This document shows, one piece after another, positions 19,068-27,905 of a stretch of DNA of 64,000 nt. Origin of the DNA: Bdellovibrio sp. ArHS (lineage in GTDB: Bacteria > Bdellovibrionota > Bdellovibrionia > Bdellovibrionales > Bdellovibrionaceae); the NCBI RefSeq assembly GCF_000786105.1, contig NZ_JTEV01000019.1, forward strand, positions 1-64,000, written 5' to 3'. The stretch's first letter is position 1. The number at the start of each line of letters is the position of its first letter. The position numbers were made by a program, and so were the translations under genes. The notes beneath the pieces are model-generated. The model ran no database searches. It saw only the letters and a program-made list of their open reading frames with translations, and had not been told where the DNA came from.

Positions 19068-19348
19068 ATGAACGCTCATATCGCCTCTTCGCCAAGGTTG
19101 CTGGCGATTTTCCGAAAAGTAAAAAAGTCTTCCCAATAGTAATGACAAGGCTGATTTGTTCTTTGAAGCTTTGCACAGAGAAAAGATGAGCTGCGCGTTA
19201 TTGCCGCCAGAACGCACACCGTGGGCATGGAGAGGCCTATAAAGATCACATGGAACTGATAAAAGCTTTGGTGAATAGTCCTAAAGCGCCCCTAAGCGAC
19301 GCGATTAAGCGTGAACTTTGGCGGCCCAAAATAAACCTAAGATATTGA
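19068..19348 (+). pseudogene. Decayed small gene with frameshifts
   Basis: Three reading frames each carry a protein-like piece, in order: MNAHIASSPRLLAIFRKVKK, then NDKADLFFEALHREK, then (after further shifts) DELRVIAARTHTVG and HGEAYKDHMELIKALVNSPK continuing to a TGA at 19346-19348. The pieces are contiguous on the DNA and amphipathic, and would make one protein of about 90 residues if joined. I do not recognise the family. Sequencing error is less likely than decay because at least two shifts and a stop are needed. Confidence 0.4.
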
Positions 19349-19376
19349 AAATAATGGGTTTTCTATTAACACTAGA

Positions 19377-19418
19377 CCCCTCTAAAAAACTGTAACAAAG
19401 ATTTGCATTTGTGAGGGG
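19377..19418. other. Inverted repeat upstream of rplU
   Basis: CCCCTC (19377-19382) and GAGGGG (19413-19418) flank an AT-rich 30-base spacer. It lies upstream of a TTGACA (19475-19480) that may be the -35 box of the rplU promoter, although no good -10 follows at 17 bp. The role is unknown. Confidence 0.3.
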
Positions 19419-19538
19419 CCAAAGCTATCCTCTTTTTCTCCCTTTTAAAGCTGAAAAAAATAGCATGTATTAGGTTGACAAAACCTAGTGCGAGGTGGCA
19501 TTTACCATTGGCTTAATTCGGGTAGCTGGAGGTATTTC

Positions 19539-20096
19539 ATGTACGCGATTATTCGTACAGGCGGTAAGCAATATAAAGTTCAAGCTGGTGACGTTCTTCA
19601 AGTAGATAAGCTTGAGCAAGCACTTGGCGCAGAGTTTGAAATCAACGAAGTTTTGATGGTTGGTGGTGAGTCCACTGCTGTTGGTCAACCTCTTGTAAAA
19701 GGCGCGAAAGTAACTGTTGTAGTTACAAAACAAGCTAAAACAAGAAAACAAATCGTCTTCAAAAAGAAGCGTCGTCAAGGTTACAGAAAGTTCGCAACTC
19801 ATAAGCAAGAGTTCACAGAGCTTTTTGTTAAGGCGATCTCTTTTGACGGTAAAACTGCGAAATCAGATGAATCTGCAAAAGTAGTAGACGTGGCAGCAGT
19901 TCGTGCAGAAAAAGCACAAGCTCGCGTAGCAGCTCGTAAAGAGCGTGCAGCGAACAAAGGAACTGCAGAAGTTGTTAAAAAAGCGGCAAAAAAAGTAGCG
20001 AAAAAGAAAGTTGCAAAAAAAGCAGTTAAAAAGACTGTAAAAAAAGCAACAGGCGCTAAGAAAAAAGCAGCTAAGAAAACTTCTAAGAAAGCATAA
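19539..20096 (+). CDS. rplU: Ribosomal protein L21 with a histone-H1-like C-terminal tail
   Basis: The ATG at 19539 follows GGAGG. Residues 1-103 are a normal L21 (MYAIIRTGGKQYKVQAGDVL; KKKRRQGYRKFATHKQEF), a 23S rRNA-binding protein of the large subunit. A further 80 or so residues follow, ending in a KKAAKK/VAKK/AVKK-type lysine-alanine repeat (about 146-185), like the tails of H1-type nucleoproteins. Typical L21 is about 103 residues. The tail may bind rRNA, DNA or polyphosphate (inference). It is followed by rpmA in the usual order. Confidence 0.96.
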   Translation: MYAIIRTGGKQYKVQAGDVLQVDKLEQALGAEFEINEVLMVGGESTAVGQPLVKGAKVTVVVTKQAKTRKQIVFKKKRRQGYRKFATHKQEFTELFVKAISFDGKTAKSDESAKVVDVAAVRAEKAQARVAARKERAANKGTAEVVKKAAKKVAKKKVAKKAVKKTVKKATGAKKKAAKKTSKKA

Positions 20097-20122
20097 TTTT
20101 TAATTCTTAAGAGAGGTTAGTC

Positions 20123-20383
20123 ATGGCAAGTAAAAAAGCCGGTGGTAGTACAAAGAACGGTCGTGATTCACAGAGTAAACGCTTAGGTGTAAAACGCTTC
20201 GGTGGTGAAAAAGTTCTTCCGGGAACAATCATTGTTCGTCAACGTGGAACGAAATTCCACTTGGGTAACAATGTTAAAATGGGTCGTGACTACACGATCT
20301 ATTCTGTTGTCGAAGGTCTTGTTAAGTTTGAACGTTTCTCTAAAGAGCGTTTCAAAGTTAGTGTTTATCCAAAAGCTGTTTAA
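20123..20383 (+). CDS. rpmA: Ribosomal protein L27
   Basis: The 86-residue L27 sits near the peptidyl-transferase centre. The start is [20 protein letters not shown], and the body shows LGVKRFGGE and [18 protein letters not shown]. The N-terminus begins directly with the conserved A-x-KK-GG-ST form and lacks the cleavable extension found in Firmicutes. It lies 26 bp after rplU and ends at a strong terminator. Confidence 0.97.
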   Translation: MASKKAGGSTKNGRDSQSKRLGVKRFGGEKVLPGTIIVRQRGTKFHLGNNVKMGRDYTIYSVVEGLVKFERFSKERFKVSVYPKAV

Positions 20384-20430
20384 TCGATTCGATTAAACAG
20401 TTTCGATAAGCACCAAGAATTTTTCCATGC

Positions 20431-20465
20431 AAAAGGAGCCAACTCACGGGCTCCTTTTCGTTTTT
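20431..20465 (+). terminator. Rho-independent terminator after rplU-rpmA
   Basis: AAAAGGAGCC pairs with GGCTCCTTTT around a short loop, followed by CGTTTTT. It separates rpmA from obgE, so obgE needs its own promoter or read-through. Confidence 0.85.
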
Positions 20466-20585
20466 GGACTGAGCTCTTAATAATTCTCTGAAAACCGTCG
20501 CAAATCCCCTATAAGGCTTTCAAGATCTTACTCAGCATTCCCCTTCTCAATGAATCTGTGATACAGGCTGTTACGTTGGTGCTAT

Positions 20586-21617
20586 ATGAAGTTTATCGAT
20601 GAAGTTAAAATCACTGTTGCGTCAGGACGAGGCGGCCCTGGCTGTGTAAGTTATCGCCGTGAATCCATGCTACCTAGGGGCGGTCCCGATGGTGGAAATG
20701 GTGGAAAAGGTGGGGATGTTATCATCCGCACCTCCAAACATATTAATTCTTTGGTCGATTTTCGTCAGAACAAAAGATACGCGGCTCAAAGCGGTCAAAT
20801 GGGTATGGGCCGACAAAAATCGGGTCATAATGGTGAAGATTTAGTGATGATCGTTCCTGAAGGAACTGTGATCCGAACACTGGACGGCGAAATTATCGTC
20901 GATATGACGGGCATTTCTGAATACGTTCTGCTGAAAGGCGGACGTGGCGGAATGGGCAACGAATTCTTCAAAACGAGCGTCAATCAAGCTCCGGACTATG
21001 CACAACCTGGTGAAGAAGGTGAAGAGCTGGAAGTTAAGCTTGAGTTGAAGCTCATCGCTGACGTGGGAATCATCGGTTTTCCAAACGCAGGAAAGTCGAC
21101 TTTGATTTCACGCATTTCTGCGGCTCGCCCTAAAATTGCGGATTATCCTTTCACGACTTTGACACCCAATCTTGGCGTGGTGAAAGTCGGTGACTACACA
21201 TCTTTCGTCGTTGCGGATATTCCGGGATTAGTAAAAGGGGCCCACGAAGGCGTGGGATTGGGCATCCAGTTCCTAAAACACATTGAACGAACACGGCTTT
21301 TCATTCACTTGATTGATGCTTCGGGAATGTCAGGTCGCGATCCGGTAGAAGACTATTTGGATATTAATAACGAGCTTAAGATGTACGACATCAACAACGA
21401 AGACAAAGAAGGGTTTTTCCCTCTTGCCACACGTCCTCAGTTTGTTGTGCTCAATAAGATCGACACTTTAAGCGAAATTCAACTGATGAAACTTAAAAAT
21501 AAGTTCAAAGATATTTCAGGCCAAGAGCCTTATGCTATCTCGGCAGTGACGGGCAAAAATATCAAAGAATTTATGACTGAACTTGCTCGTCAGATTATGC
21601 AAGAGGAAGAAGAATAA
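20586..21617 (+). CDS. obgE: Obg family GTPase
   Basis: This is an essential GTPase linked to 50S assembly and stress control. The 343 residues comprise the glycine-rich Obg domain (about 1-158; PGCVSYRRE, GGPDGGNGGKGGD) and a G domain with G1 GFPNAGKST, G3 ADIPGLVKGA, G4 NKID and G5 SAVTGKN. There is no OCT domain, which puts it in the short group. The acidic end EEEE runs into the start of nadD (TAATG). Its place between rpmA and nadD is common in bacteria. Confidence 0.96.
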   Translation: MKFIDEVKITVASGRGGPGCVSYRRESMLPRGGPDGGNGGKGGDVIIRTSKHINSLVDFRQNKRYAAQSGQMGMGRQKSGHNGEDLVMIVPEGTVIRTLDGEIIVDMTGISEYVLLKGGRGGMGNEFFKTSVNQAPDYAQPGEEGEELEVKLELKLIADVGIIGFPNAGKSTLISRISAARPKIADYPFTTLTPNLGVVKVGDYTSFVVADIPGLVKGAHEGVGLGIQFLKHIERTRLFIHLIDASGMSGRDPVEDYLDINNELKMYDINNEDKEGFFPLATRPQFVVLNKIDTLSEIQLMKLKNKFKDISGQEPYAISAVTGKNIKEFMTELARQIMQEEEE

Positions 21618-22648
21618 TGAAAATAGGTATTTTTGGAGGAAGTTTTAATCCTCCGCACATGGGCCACATCAACGCCATTCAAACAGTGGCAAAAAAAGTT
21701 GGACTTCAAAAAGTTCACATCGTTCCTGCTGCGCAAAACCCTTTGAAGACGCCCGTGGAAGGCCCGACAGCCGAACAGCGCTTAGATCTGACGCGTCTGG
21801 CATTCGAACAATATGGCGAGACCTACTTCGTTGACGATCAGGAAATCAAACGTGGTGGCATGAGCTACACGATTGATACGGTGATGAATCTTCGTAAAAC
21901 CTATGATGCCAATGATCTTTATCTGGTTGTAGGTGCAGACAAATTCGAAGAGCTTTCCCAGTGGAAAGACTATCAAAAGCTTCTTTCTGAAGTGAATTTG
22001 GTTGTGACCACTCGACCTGGTTACGAAACTCCAGAGTCGTTGGATGAAATGCCGGGCTATTTAAAGCCGATGGTTTCTGACTTTGACTTTAACTTCATCG
22101 AGTTGAATACAGGAAGAAATATCCAGTTCATCACTTTGCGTGATATCGAAATTTCTGCAAGCGAACTGCGTAAGTGGCTGCGCACTGGAAAGCCAGTTGA
22201 AAAATATCTACCGCTCGCGGTGGAATCCTACATCAAGGATCACAAGCTTTATAGAAACTTAGGCGATCGCATCGGCGATTTTAAAAAGTTCTCTGAGTTC
22301 TGTGCAAACGTACTATTTGCTAAAAAAGGCATCAATGTTCGCGGTTTTGATCTGACGGGCATTGCGGCTCCTAGCGAATACACTTTGATTGCTTCCGGTA
22401 CCTCAACTCGTCACGCGGCCGCGATGGCAGAAAACATCGTGATGGCGGTGAAAGAGGAATACAACGTCCATCCACAAAGCGTGGAGGGTATTGATGAAGG
22501 TCGCTGGGTTCTTGTGGATTACGGTTCGTTGATTGTTCACATCTTCTACGATTTCGTACGTCAGGAATACAGCCTAGAAAATCTTTGGAGAGAAGGCAAA
22601 GACCTTGGCTTTAAAGATCCCTACGTGGGTAAGCCTGAGGCTCAGTAA
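21617..22648 (+). CDS. nadD: NadD-RsfS fusion: nicotinate-nucleotide adenylyltransferase joined to ribosome silencing factor
   Basis: Residues 1 to about 208 are NadD, which makes deamido-NAD from nicotinate mononucleotide and ATP: GIFGGSFNPPHMGHI gives the HxGH nucleotidyl-transfer motif, and ISASELRKWLRTG is the ISST-like motif. Residues from about 216 to 340 match RsfS (YbeB/Iojap), which binds L14 and blocks subunit joining in starvation: GIAAPSEYTLIASGTSTRHA and WVLVDYGSLIVHIF. In most bacteria these are separate neighbouring genes; here they share one open frame with no internal stop. It overlaps obgE by 1 bp. Confidence 0.95.
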   Translation: MKIGIFGGSFNPPHMGHINAIQTVAKKVGLQKVHIVPAAQNPLKTPVEGPTAEQRLDLTRLAFEQYGETYFVDDQEIKRGGMSYTIDTVMNLRKTYDANDLYLVVGADKFEELSQWKDYQKLLSEVNLVVTTRPGYETPESLDEMPGYLKPMVSDFDFNFIELNTGRNIQFITLRDIEISASELRKWLRTGKPVEKYLPLAVESYIKDHKLYRNLGDRIGDFKKFSEFCANVLFAKKGINVRGFDLTGIAAPSEYTLIASGTSTRHAAAMAENIVMAVKEEYNVHPQSVEGIDEGRWVLVDYGSLIVHIFYDFVRQEYSLENLWREGKDLGFKDPYVGKPEAQ

Positions 22649-22651
22649 TTT

Positions 22652-23122
22652 ATGAAATTCATTTTGTACAATCTCGCTACGGCCAAAGAAGCCTGGGCTG
22701 ATGAGGTCAGCGAGTTGTACAAAAAGAAGATCTCTTTTTTCATTCCCTTTGAAATTCAAAGTTTGAAAGCCAAGAAGTCTGCGCGTGAAGACGCGGACTT
22801 TAAGCGCAACGAAGAATCCCAACTTATCCTTAAAAATATTAATAGCGATGACTTTGTCGTGTTGTTTGATGAGCGCGGCTCGGCGCTTGATTCGATACAA
22901 TTTTCCAAGAAAATCGAAAACATTCTGGGGAGTTCGAAAAAACGCGCCATCTTCATTATTGGCGGTGCTTTTGGTGTGAACGAAGAAGTTCGCAAAAGGG
23001 CGGACTTGAAGGTGGCCCTATCCCCGATGGTGATGAATCATCTGATGGCGCAGGCGATGAGTTTAGAACAAATCTACCGCGCCTTCACGATTATTAAAAA
23101 AATCCCTTATCACAATATTTAG
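22652..23122 (+). CDS. rlmH: 23S rRNA pseudouridine1915 N3-methyltransferase RlmH
   Basis: This SPOUT-class methyltransferase acts on helix 69 of assembled 70S ribosomes. The 156 residues end in the conserved YHNI-type tail, with the SAM-binding knot in FIIGGAFG and LSPMVMNHLMAQAM and an AxxxxQIYRAFTI-like helix. It sits 3 bp after the NadD-RsfS fusion, the standard order for rsfS-rlmH. Its 3' end overlaps the opposing gene by 4 bp. Confidence 0.94.
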   Translation: MKFILYNLATAKEAWADEVSELYKKKISFFIPFEIQSLKAKKSAREDADFKRNEESQLILKNINSDDFVVLFDERGSALDSIQFSKKIENILGSSKKRAIFIIGGAFGVNEEVRKRADLKVALSPMVMNHLMAQAMSLEQIYRAFTIIKKIPYHNI

Positions 23123-23931
23123 TGAGCACTTAACCAGGGTGGAAACTCCCCCAGCTCTTTATAGGGATCACGGCCCAAATTTTCAACTCGCTCCCATTCG
23201 TATTCAAGAAATGATGTCTGTTCGCTCAAAGCCTCTTGCGGTGAAGTGAGTTGAGGTTTTGAACAATCTGAGGACGGATCGAAGGCGTCTTTATGGCAAA
23301 CAGAATATTGCACAAGTGTTCTGCCGCCGCCGACCTTGTCATTCCACTCAATCAGCTTCAATGGGCGCGTGGGCTCAATTGCAGGATCAAAAATGTAGAC
23401 ATCGCTACCGACACGATAAGTAACCGCAACGTGATACCACCACTGTACGTTGCCAGTCGGAGAATTTTTTGTCATCGCCTGAAGATTTCCGAATACGAAG
23501 ATCTTTTTAGGTGCTGGAAAATTGTGTTGAATCAATTCAAGCTTAGCCATTTCCGCACGCGCATAACAACCATCATCAGGATACATCCATGTCAGGCGGC
23601 GGGCGAAACCAGAGTCTGTTTCAATGAAGCGAGTGTCGCGAACGTATTTGAATTCGCGTAGAAGGTCTGCATACGATCCGACGTCGGGAATCTCTGAGAT
23701 ATCTAGCTTATTTAAAGGCTTCTTGGATCTTTCGACGGGAGAACCGAAAGACATTTCCTCGACTTGGTCATCCAGAGGGGAAGGAAATGGAGATGGAATG
23801 CGGAACTTCCAAGCAAAGAAGTGTCTGTCTCGGGCCTGTTGATAGGATTCGCCGGAATGACGAATTGAAGATAGGCCTGCAAAAGCTTCAAACGAAACAG
23901 TGAGTGTAAGAACGAGAGCTATGAATTTCAT
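23119..23931 (-). CDS. Secreted protein-glutaminase-like Cys-His-Asp enzyme
   Basis: The 270-residue protein has a signal peptide (MKFIALVLTLTVSFEAFAG). The central part shows a papain-like arrangement: PDDGC122-YARA, WWYH167-VAVTY and IFD182-PAIEP, the Cys, His and Asp order and spacing of bacterial protein-glutaminases that deamidate protein glutamine side chains. The region before Cys122 may be a propeptide. It acts outside the cytoplasm. Deamidase is my best call; a cysteine protease of the same fold is possible. Confidence 0.7.
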   Translation of the reverse strand: MKFIALVLTLTVSFEAFAGLSSIRHSGESYQQARDRHFFAWKFRIPSPFPSPLDDQVEEMSFGSPVERSKKPLNKLDISEIPDVGSYADLLREFKYVRDTRFIETDSGFARRLTWMYPDDGCYARAEMAKLELIQHNFPAPKKIFVFGNLQAMTKNSPTGNVQWWYHVAVTYRVGSDVYIFDPAIEPTRPLKLIEWNDKVGGGRTLVQYSVCHKDAFDPSSDCSKPQLTSPQEALSEQTSFLEYEWERVENLGRDPYKELGEFPPWLSAH

Positions 23932-24002
23932 GGTTTCCCCTCTGCTCTTTTTCTAGGCCTGCCCCGAAAGACTGTCAAAGATTTTGCAGTGGAAGCACTG
24001 TG

Positions 24003-24671
24003 ATGACTTCCACATTTAATTTTTTTAAGAATCACCTCTCTTGTTGTCTGAATTGCGGATCCTTCTTGGTTATCAAGGGAAGGTTTTGTCGCTACTGTGC
24101 TCAGAATCTTCCCCGGTGGGAGCTGGCACAGCCTGTTCAGGTTCCTCCGTTTCAGGTTATCGCCCACTATGAATGGGATCCGGGTCGCAGCGATATTCTT
24201 TCGAGCCTAATCGTATCCTTAAAGGGACCTGGGAATCAGGATGTCTGGAATTTCTATGCTCGGGAGTTCATCAGTAAGCATCTTGGAAGCTTTCCTAAGA
24301 ATAAACGTCTGCGGGTCGTCCCGGCGCCGCCCAAAAGGCCCGATCTTAAAGATCATTCCTTTGCGTGGGCACAAGGTCTGGCGGAGGCCCTAGGGGCGGA
24401 GCTTTATCCCTGTTTAAGGAAGGACTCGAGGCACCATCAGCGCGGCTCCGATAGGGCGGAACGCGCCTTAATCGAGATGAGTCTGATTGAAAATTCTTCA
24501 AGGCCTGTGGATTTTTCACCTGAGATTCATTGGATATTTGCCGATGATATCTTAACTACAGGCGCTACAGCGAGGGCGGCTCATATAGCCTTGGGATGCC
24601 CCGCCAATTTCACAGTTTGCGTGCTGGCCTATAGGAGGCTCTCTTGCGGAGCGTCCAGACATCTGTTATAA
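24003..24671 (+). CDS. ComF-family phosphoribosyltransferase-like protein
   Basis: From the ATG at 24003 (GTG at 24000 possible) it has 222 residues. An N-terminal zinc-ribbon-like part has CLNC and CRYC, followed by a type I phosphoribosyltransferase domain with the PRPP motif IFADDILTTGATA near the end and VVPAPP in the middle. ComF proteins support DNA uptake in competence, although many family members have no tested role. It is followed 7 bp later by lolA. Confidence 0.86.
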   Translation: MTSTFNFFKNHLSCCLNCGSFLVIKGRFCRYCAQNLPRWELAQPVQVPPFQVIAHYEWDPGRSDILSSLIVSLKGPGNQDVWNFYAREFISKHLGSFPKNKRLRVVPAPPKRPDLKDHSFAWAQGLAEALGAELYPCLRKDSRHHQRGSDRAERALIEMSLIENSSRPVDFSPEIHWIFADDILTTGATARAAHIALGCPANFTVCVLAYRRLSCGASRHLL

Positions 24672-24678
24672 ATCGCGA

Positions 24679-25326
24679 ATGCTTAAAAGAATCAGTATCT
24701 TGTTTTTCCTAACTACATTTTCCTGGGGCGTATTTGCGGCGACAGGAAATGGAACCCTTCAAAAAGTTTCTAAAAAATATCGTAATGCCAAGCTTGTGGA
24801 AATGAGCGTGGAAAAGTCTGTTAAATCGGACCTTCTGGGCAAAGAGACAAAACATGAGGGTAAAATCTTTGTGGCTAACGGAAAGTTCCGTTGGGAAAAC
24901 ACGAAGCCTGAACAAACTCTTTTGGTTTTTGATGGTTCGACAATTTGGAGTGAACAGACTCCGCCGAAAGAATTTGGTGGCCCCGTTCAAGTCGCAAAAG
25001 GGAAAGTGGACAAAAAAACTCGTTCCCATATTTTGATTTCCTCTTTGTTGGGGGCGGATCTGGAAAAGAACTTCAAGATTCAAAAAGAAGAAAAAGTCGG
25101 AGATCTGGTGAGATTGGATGTGACCCCACTGTACGACGACCTGACGGTCAAGTCGATGCAGGTTCTGATCAACCCTAAAGACAGCACTTTGGACGAAATC
25201 TCTTACAAAGATGATATTGGCAACCTCACCACATTGAAGTTTTCAAATATCGAGTTTAAGAAAAAAGAAAAGAAAAGTTTATTTAAATACCAACCTCCTA
25301 AAGGTGCACAGGTGACAGACCTATGA
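24679..25326 (+). CDS. lolA: Outer-membrane lipoprotein carrier protein LolA
   Basis: The periplasmic chaperone carries lipoproteins from LolCDE to the outer membrane. It has 215 residues with a signal peptide (MLKRISILFFLTTFSWGVFA). The fold markers are GKIFVANGKFRWEN, the strand LLVFDGSTIWSEQTPPKEFG and the late segment DEISYKDDIGNLTTLKFSNI. It overlaps rimO by ATGA, so the two are co-translated. The many lipoproteins in this window would be its cargo. Confidence 0.9.
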   Translation: MLKRISILFFLTTFSWGVFAATGNGTLQKVSKKYRNAKLVEMSVEKSVKSDLLGKETKHEGKIFVANGKFRWENTKPEQTLLVFDGSTIWSEQTPPKEFGGPVQVAKGKVDKKTRSHILISSLLGADLEKNFKIQKEEKVGDLVRLDVTPLYDDLTVKSMQVLINPKDSTLDEISYKDDIGNLTTLKFSNIEFKKKEKKSLFKYQPPKGAQVTDL

Positions 25327-26696
25327 AACAAGAGACAACTCAAAACAAAAAAGTTCACTTTATCTCATTAGGTTGTCCTAAGAATCTTGTCGACAGCGAA
25401 ATTATGGCCGGGACCTTGATGAAAGATGGATATCAAGTCGTGGGCGAAGCTGAAGAGGCAGACACAGTCATCGTGAATACCTGTGGTTTCATTGAGGACT
25501 CGAAGAAGGAATCTATCCAAAGAATTTTGGACATGAGTGACCTTAAACAAGAAGGAAAAATTAAAAAAGTCGTCGTCGCTGGCTGTTTAACTCAACGCTA
25601 TAAAGACGAACTTGTCGATGGTTTGCCCGAGGCAGATCTGTTTGTGGGTTCTGGAGAATTCCAGAATATTTCGAAAATTCTGAAAAATTCCGACGCTGGT
25701 GATACGAAGAAAACATTCTTTAATCTTCCAACATATCTCCAGGAAGAAGCGACTCCGCGTGTGAACTCTCAGCCGGGTCACCGCGCTTATTTGAAAATTT
25801 CTGAAGGTTGCATGAAGCGCTGTGCTTTCTGTGCGATTCCGCTTATTCGCGGAAATCTTCAGTCCCGATCTATCGACGCCATAGTTGCGGAAGCAAGACT
25901 TCTTGTCGCTGGTGGAGTGAAAGAACTTATTATCATCAGCCATGACTTCACAGACTACGGCTGGGACATCCGCAAAAAAGATCCAACTCGCAAAGAAAGT
26001 CCTGTAGAGCTGCTAAAAGCCTTGGAGCAGGTTGAAGGACTACAATGGATTCGACTTATGTACCTCTATCCGGATGGAATCACGCCGGAAATGGTACAGG
26101 TTATTAAAAACAGCAAAAAAATCGTTAAGTATTTTGATATGCCTTTGCAGCACATCAACGATGCTGTTCTTAAGAGCATGAATCGCAAGATGACTCGCGG
26201 TGAAATTGAAACGGCATTGATGAATATTCGTGAGCATATTCCGGATGCGGTGATTCGTACGCAATTCATCGTCGGCTTCCCAGGCGAAACTCAAGAGCAG
26301 TTTGAAGAGCTTCTGCAATTCGTGGCTGAACAACAATTCGACCGCGTAGGTTGCTTCAAGTATTCACCTGAAGAGAACACTCCGGGCGGACGCATGGAAA
26401 ATCAAGTCGATGAGGAAACAAAACAGTATCGTCACGACGCCTTGATGGAAATTCAGCAAAACATTTCGCGAGAAAAGCACGCAGACTTCGTGGGCAAAAC
26501 TATCGACGTGATTGTGGAAGGCTTTAGCGAAGAGACTGACTTGTTATTGCAAGGTCGTTTCTGGGGCCAGGCCCCGGATATCGACGGGGTCGTGCTTATC
26601 AACGAAGGGGAAGCACAAGTCGGTGACATGGTTAAAGTTCACATCACCGACAGCATGGAATATGACCTTCTGGGCGGTATTGTTACTGAAAATTAG
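25323..26696 (+). CDS. rimO: Ribosomal protein S12 methylthiotransferase RimO
   Basis: This radical-SAM enzyme adds a methylthio group to an aspartate of S12. The 457 residues begin with a methylthiotransferase domain with three cluster cysteines (SLGCPKNLVDSE, NTCGF, AGCLTQRY). A radical-SAM core with GCMKRCAFCAIP (CxxxCxxC) follows, then a C-terminal TRAM domain. The phrase SLGCPKNLVDSE separates RimO from MiaB. Its 3' end overlaps the opposing TPR gene by 4 bp. Confidence 0.95.
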   Translation: MKQETTQNKKVHFISLGCPKNLVDSEIMAGTLMKDGYQVVGEAEEADTVIVNTCGFIEDSKKESIQRILDMSDLKQEGKIKKVVVAGCLTQRYKDELVDGLPEADLFVGSGEFQNISKILKNSDAGDTKKTFFNLPTYLQEEATPRVNSQPGHRAYLKISEGCMKRCAFCAIPLIRGNLQSRSIDAIVAEARLLVAGGVKELIIISHDFTDYGWDIRKKDPTRKESPVELLKALEQVEGLQWIRLMYLYPDGITPEMVQVIKNSKKIVKYFDMPLQHINDAVLKSMNRKMTRGEIETALMNIREHIPDAVIRTQFIVGFPGETQEQFEELLQFVAEQQFDRVGCFKYSPEENTPGGRMENQVDEETKQYRHDALMEIQQNISREKHADFVGKTIDVIVEGFSEETDLLLQGRFWGQAPDIDGVVLINEGEAQVGDMVKVHITDSMEYDLLGGIVTEN

Positions 26697-27886
26697 AATG
26701 TGCAGGTTTCGGAAGCGTCTTCATACTTTCCGATCCACTGAGCGTTCTTTTGATTTCTTAAAATTGTCGTGGCTTTTCTAAAGGCCACGGCATTTTTTTT
26801 ATCAAATTTGCAGGCATTTTTAAAAGCAATAAGAGCAAGTTCAAATTTGCGAATCTCGAAAGAAGAAGTCGCCAGGCCCAGCCAAGAACGGGCGGCTTTG
26901 GGGTCTGCCTCTGTGCCTGCCTTATAGAGATTCATGGCTTCGACATAGTTTTTTTGATCTTCTAAAAGTTTACCGTATTGATATTGAGCAAGCTCTGAAG
27001 ATGGAAAGTCTTTAGAGGCTTTCTTCAAAGTATTTAAAGCCGCTTGATCTTCCCCCAAGGCCTTTTGGCTCACGCCCAGATAGACATAGCCATCTGCGGT
27101 TTTAGGGTCTTTACGAATGGCTTCGTTACAGGCCTGAACGGCCGGCTCATAAGTCCCATCCATCGTGTTAATTTCGCAAAGCTTGCGTAAGTACTGGGGG
27201 CGCGCACCGATATTTTGGACCATGTCCTGATACAGAATGCGCAGCTCATAAAGATTGGGGGGCTCTCGCTTCCCGTAAATTTCGATCAGCCCGTCATAGG
27301 CAGGTTCATACTGAGGATTGAGCTCGACCGCCTTCTTGTAGCTTTCCATAGCGTCTTTGGTTTTGCGATTCATCACATAGGCATTGCCCATCAAGGAATA
27401 GGCCTCGAAGTCCTTTTCATCTTTTCCAATAAGAACATTCAATGCCCGCAACATCTCGCTGGGCTCTTTTCGTTTTTCGTGAGCCTTGGCCAAAAGAACC
27501 AGTCCTTTGCGATCAATCTTGTCGACGTGCTTCCACAGCAACAACGTCGTTTTTTCATACTCTTCTTTTTTGTAAAGTTCTTCAGCCAGCTGCACGATCA
27601 GAGCGCCATTCTTGGGGCCCTTGCGAATTTCCTTTTTGAGGCGTTCGATTTTTTGCTCAGAGGTTTCATTTGTAGGGGCTTCCGCTACAGGGGCGGGGGC
27701 CGACGGTGGATTTGCAGGCGGGGCTTTCGCATCTTTGCTGTTGTTATCAAGTTCCTTTTCGAACTGCGAAAATTCATCCTTTCCCTGACTCGTCGCCTGG
27801 GCCAAAGCCTGGGGAATGTATAAATATGAGACAAAAGCCAAGAAGAGAATAAATAAGGAGCGATTGAAATTCTGTCCAGTCATCAT
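26693..27886 (-). CDS. Exported TPR-repeat protein
   Basis: The 397 residues have an N-terminal signal (RSLFILFLAFVSYLYIPQALAQ), a Pro/Ala-rich linker (about 55-75), then about eight TPR-like helical repeats (ALLIVQLAEELYKKEEYEKT, AYSLMGNAYVMNRKTKDAME, ARSWLGLATSSFEIRKFELA). TPR arrays mediate protein-protein contacts. It acts in the periplasm or envelope. It is divergent from the prepilin-like gene, with only 19 bp between the starts, so their promoters must overlap. Confidence 0.8.
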   Translation of the reverse strand: MMTGQNFNRSLFILFLAFVSYLYIPQALAQATSQGKDEFSQFEKELDNNSKDAKAPPANPPSAPAPVAEAPTNETSEQKIERLKKEIRKGPKNGALIVQLAEELYKKEEYEKTTLLLWKHVDKIDRKGLVLLAKAHEKRKEPSEMLRALNVLIGKDEKDFEAYSLMGNAYVMNRKTKDAMESYKKAVELNPQYEPAYDGLIEIYGKREPPNLYELRILYQDMVQNIGARPQYLRKLCEINTMDGTYEPAVQACNEAIRKDPKTADGYVYLGVSQKALGEDQAALNTLKKASKDFPSSELAQYQYGKLLEDQKNYVEAMNLYKAGTEADPKAARSWLGLATSSFEIRKFELALIAFKNACKFDKKNAVAFRKATTILRNQKNAQWIGKYEDASETCTF

Positions 27887-27905
27887 ATGTTGTATTATGA
27901 CCTAA

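Noticed and set aside
19475-19504. TTGACA before rplU as a full promoter
   Set aside because: No -10 match at 16-18 bp, so only a possible -35 is noted.
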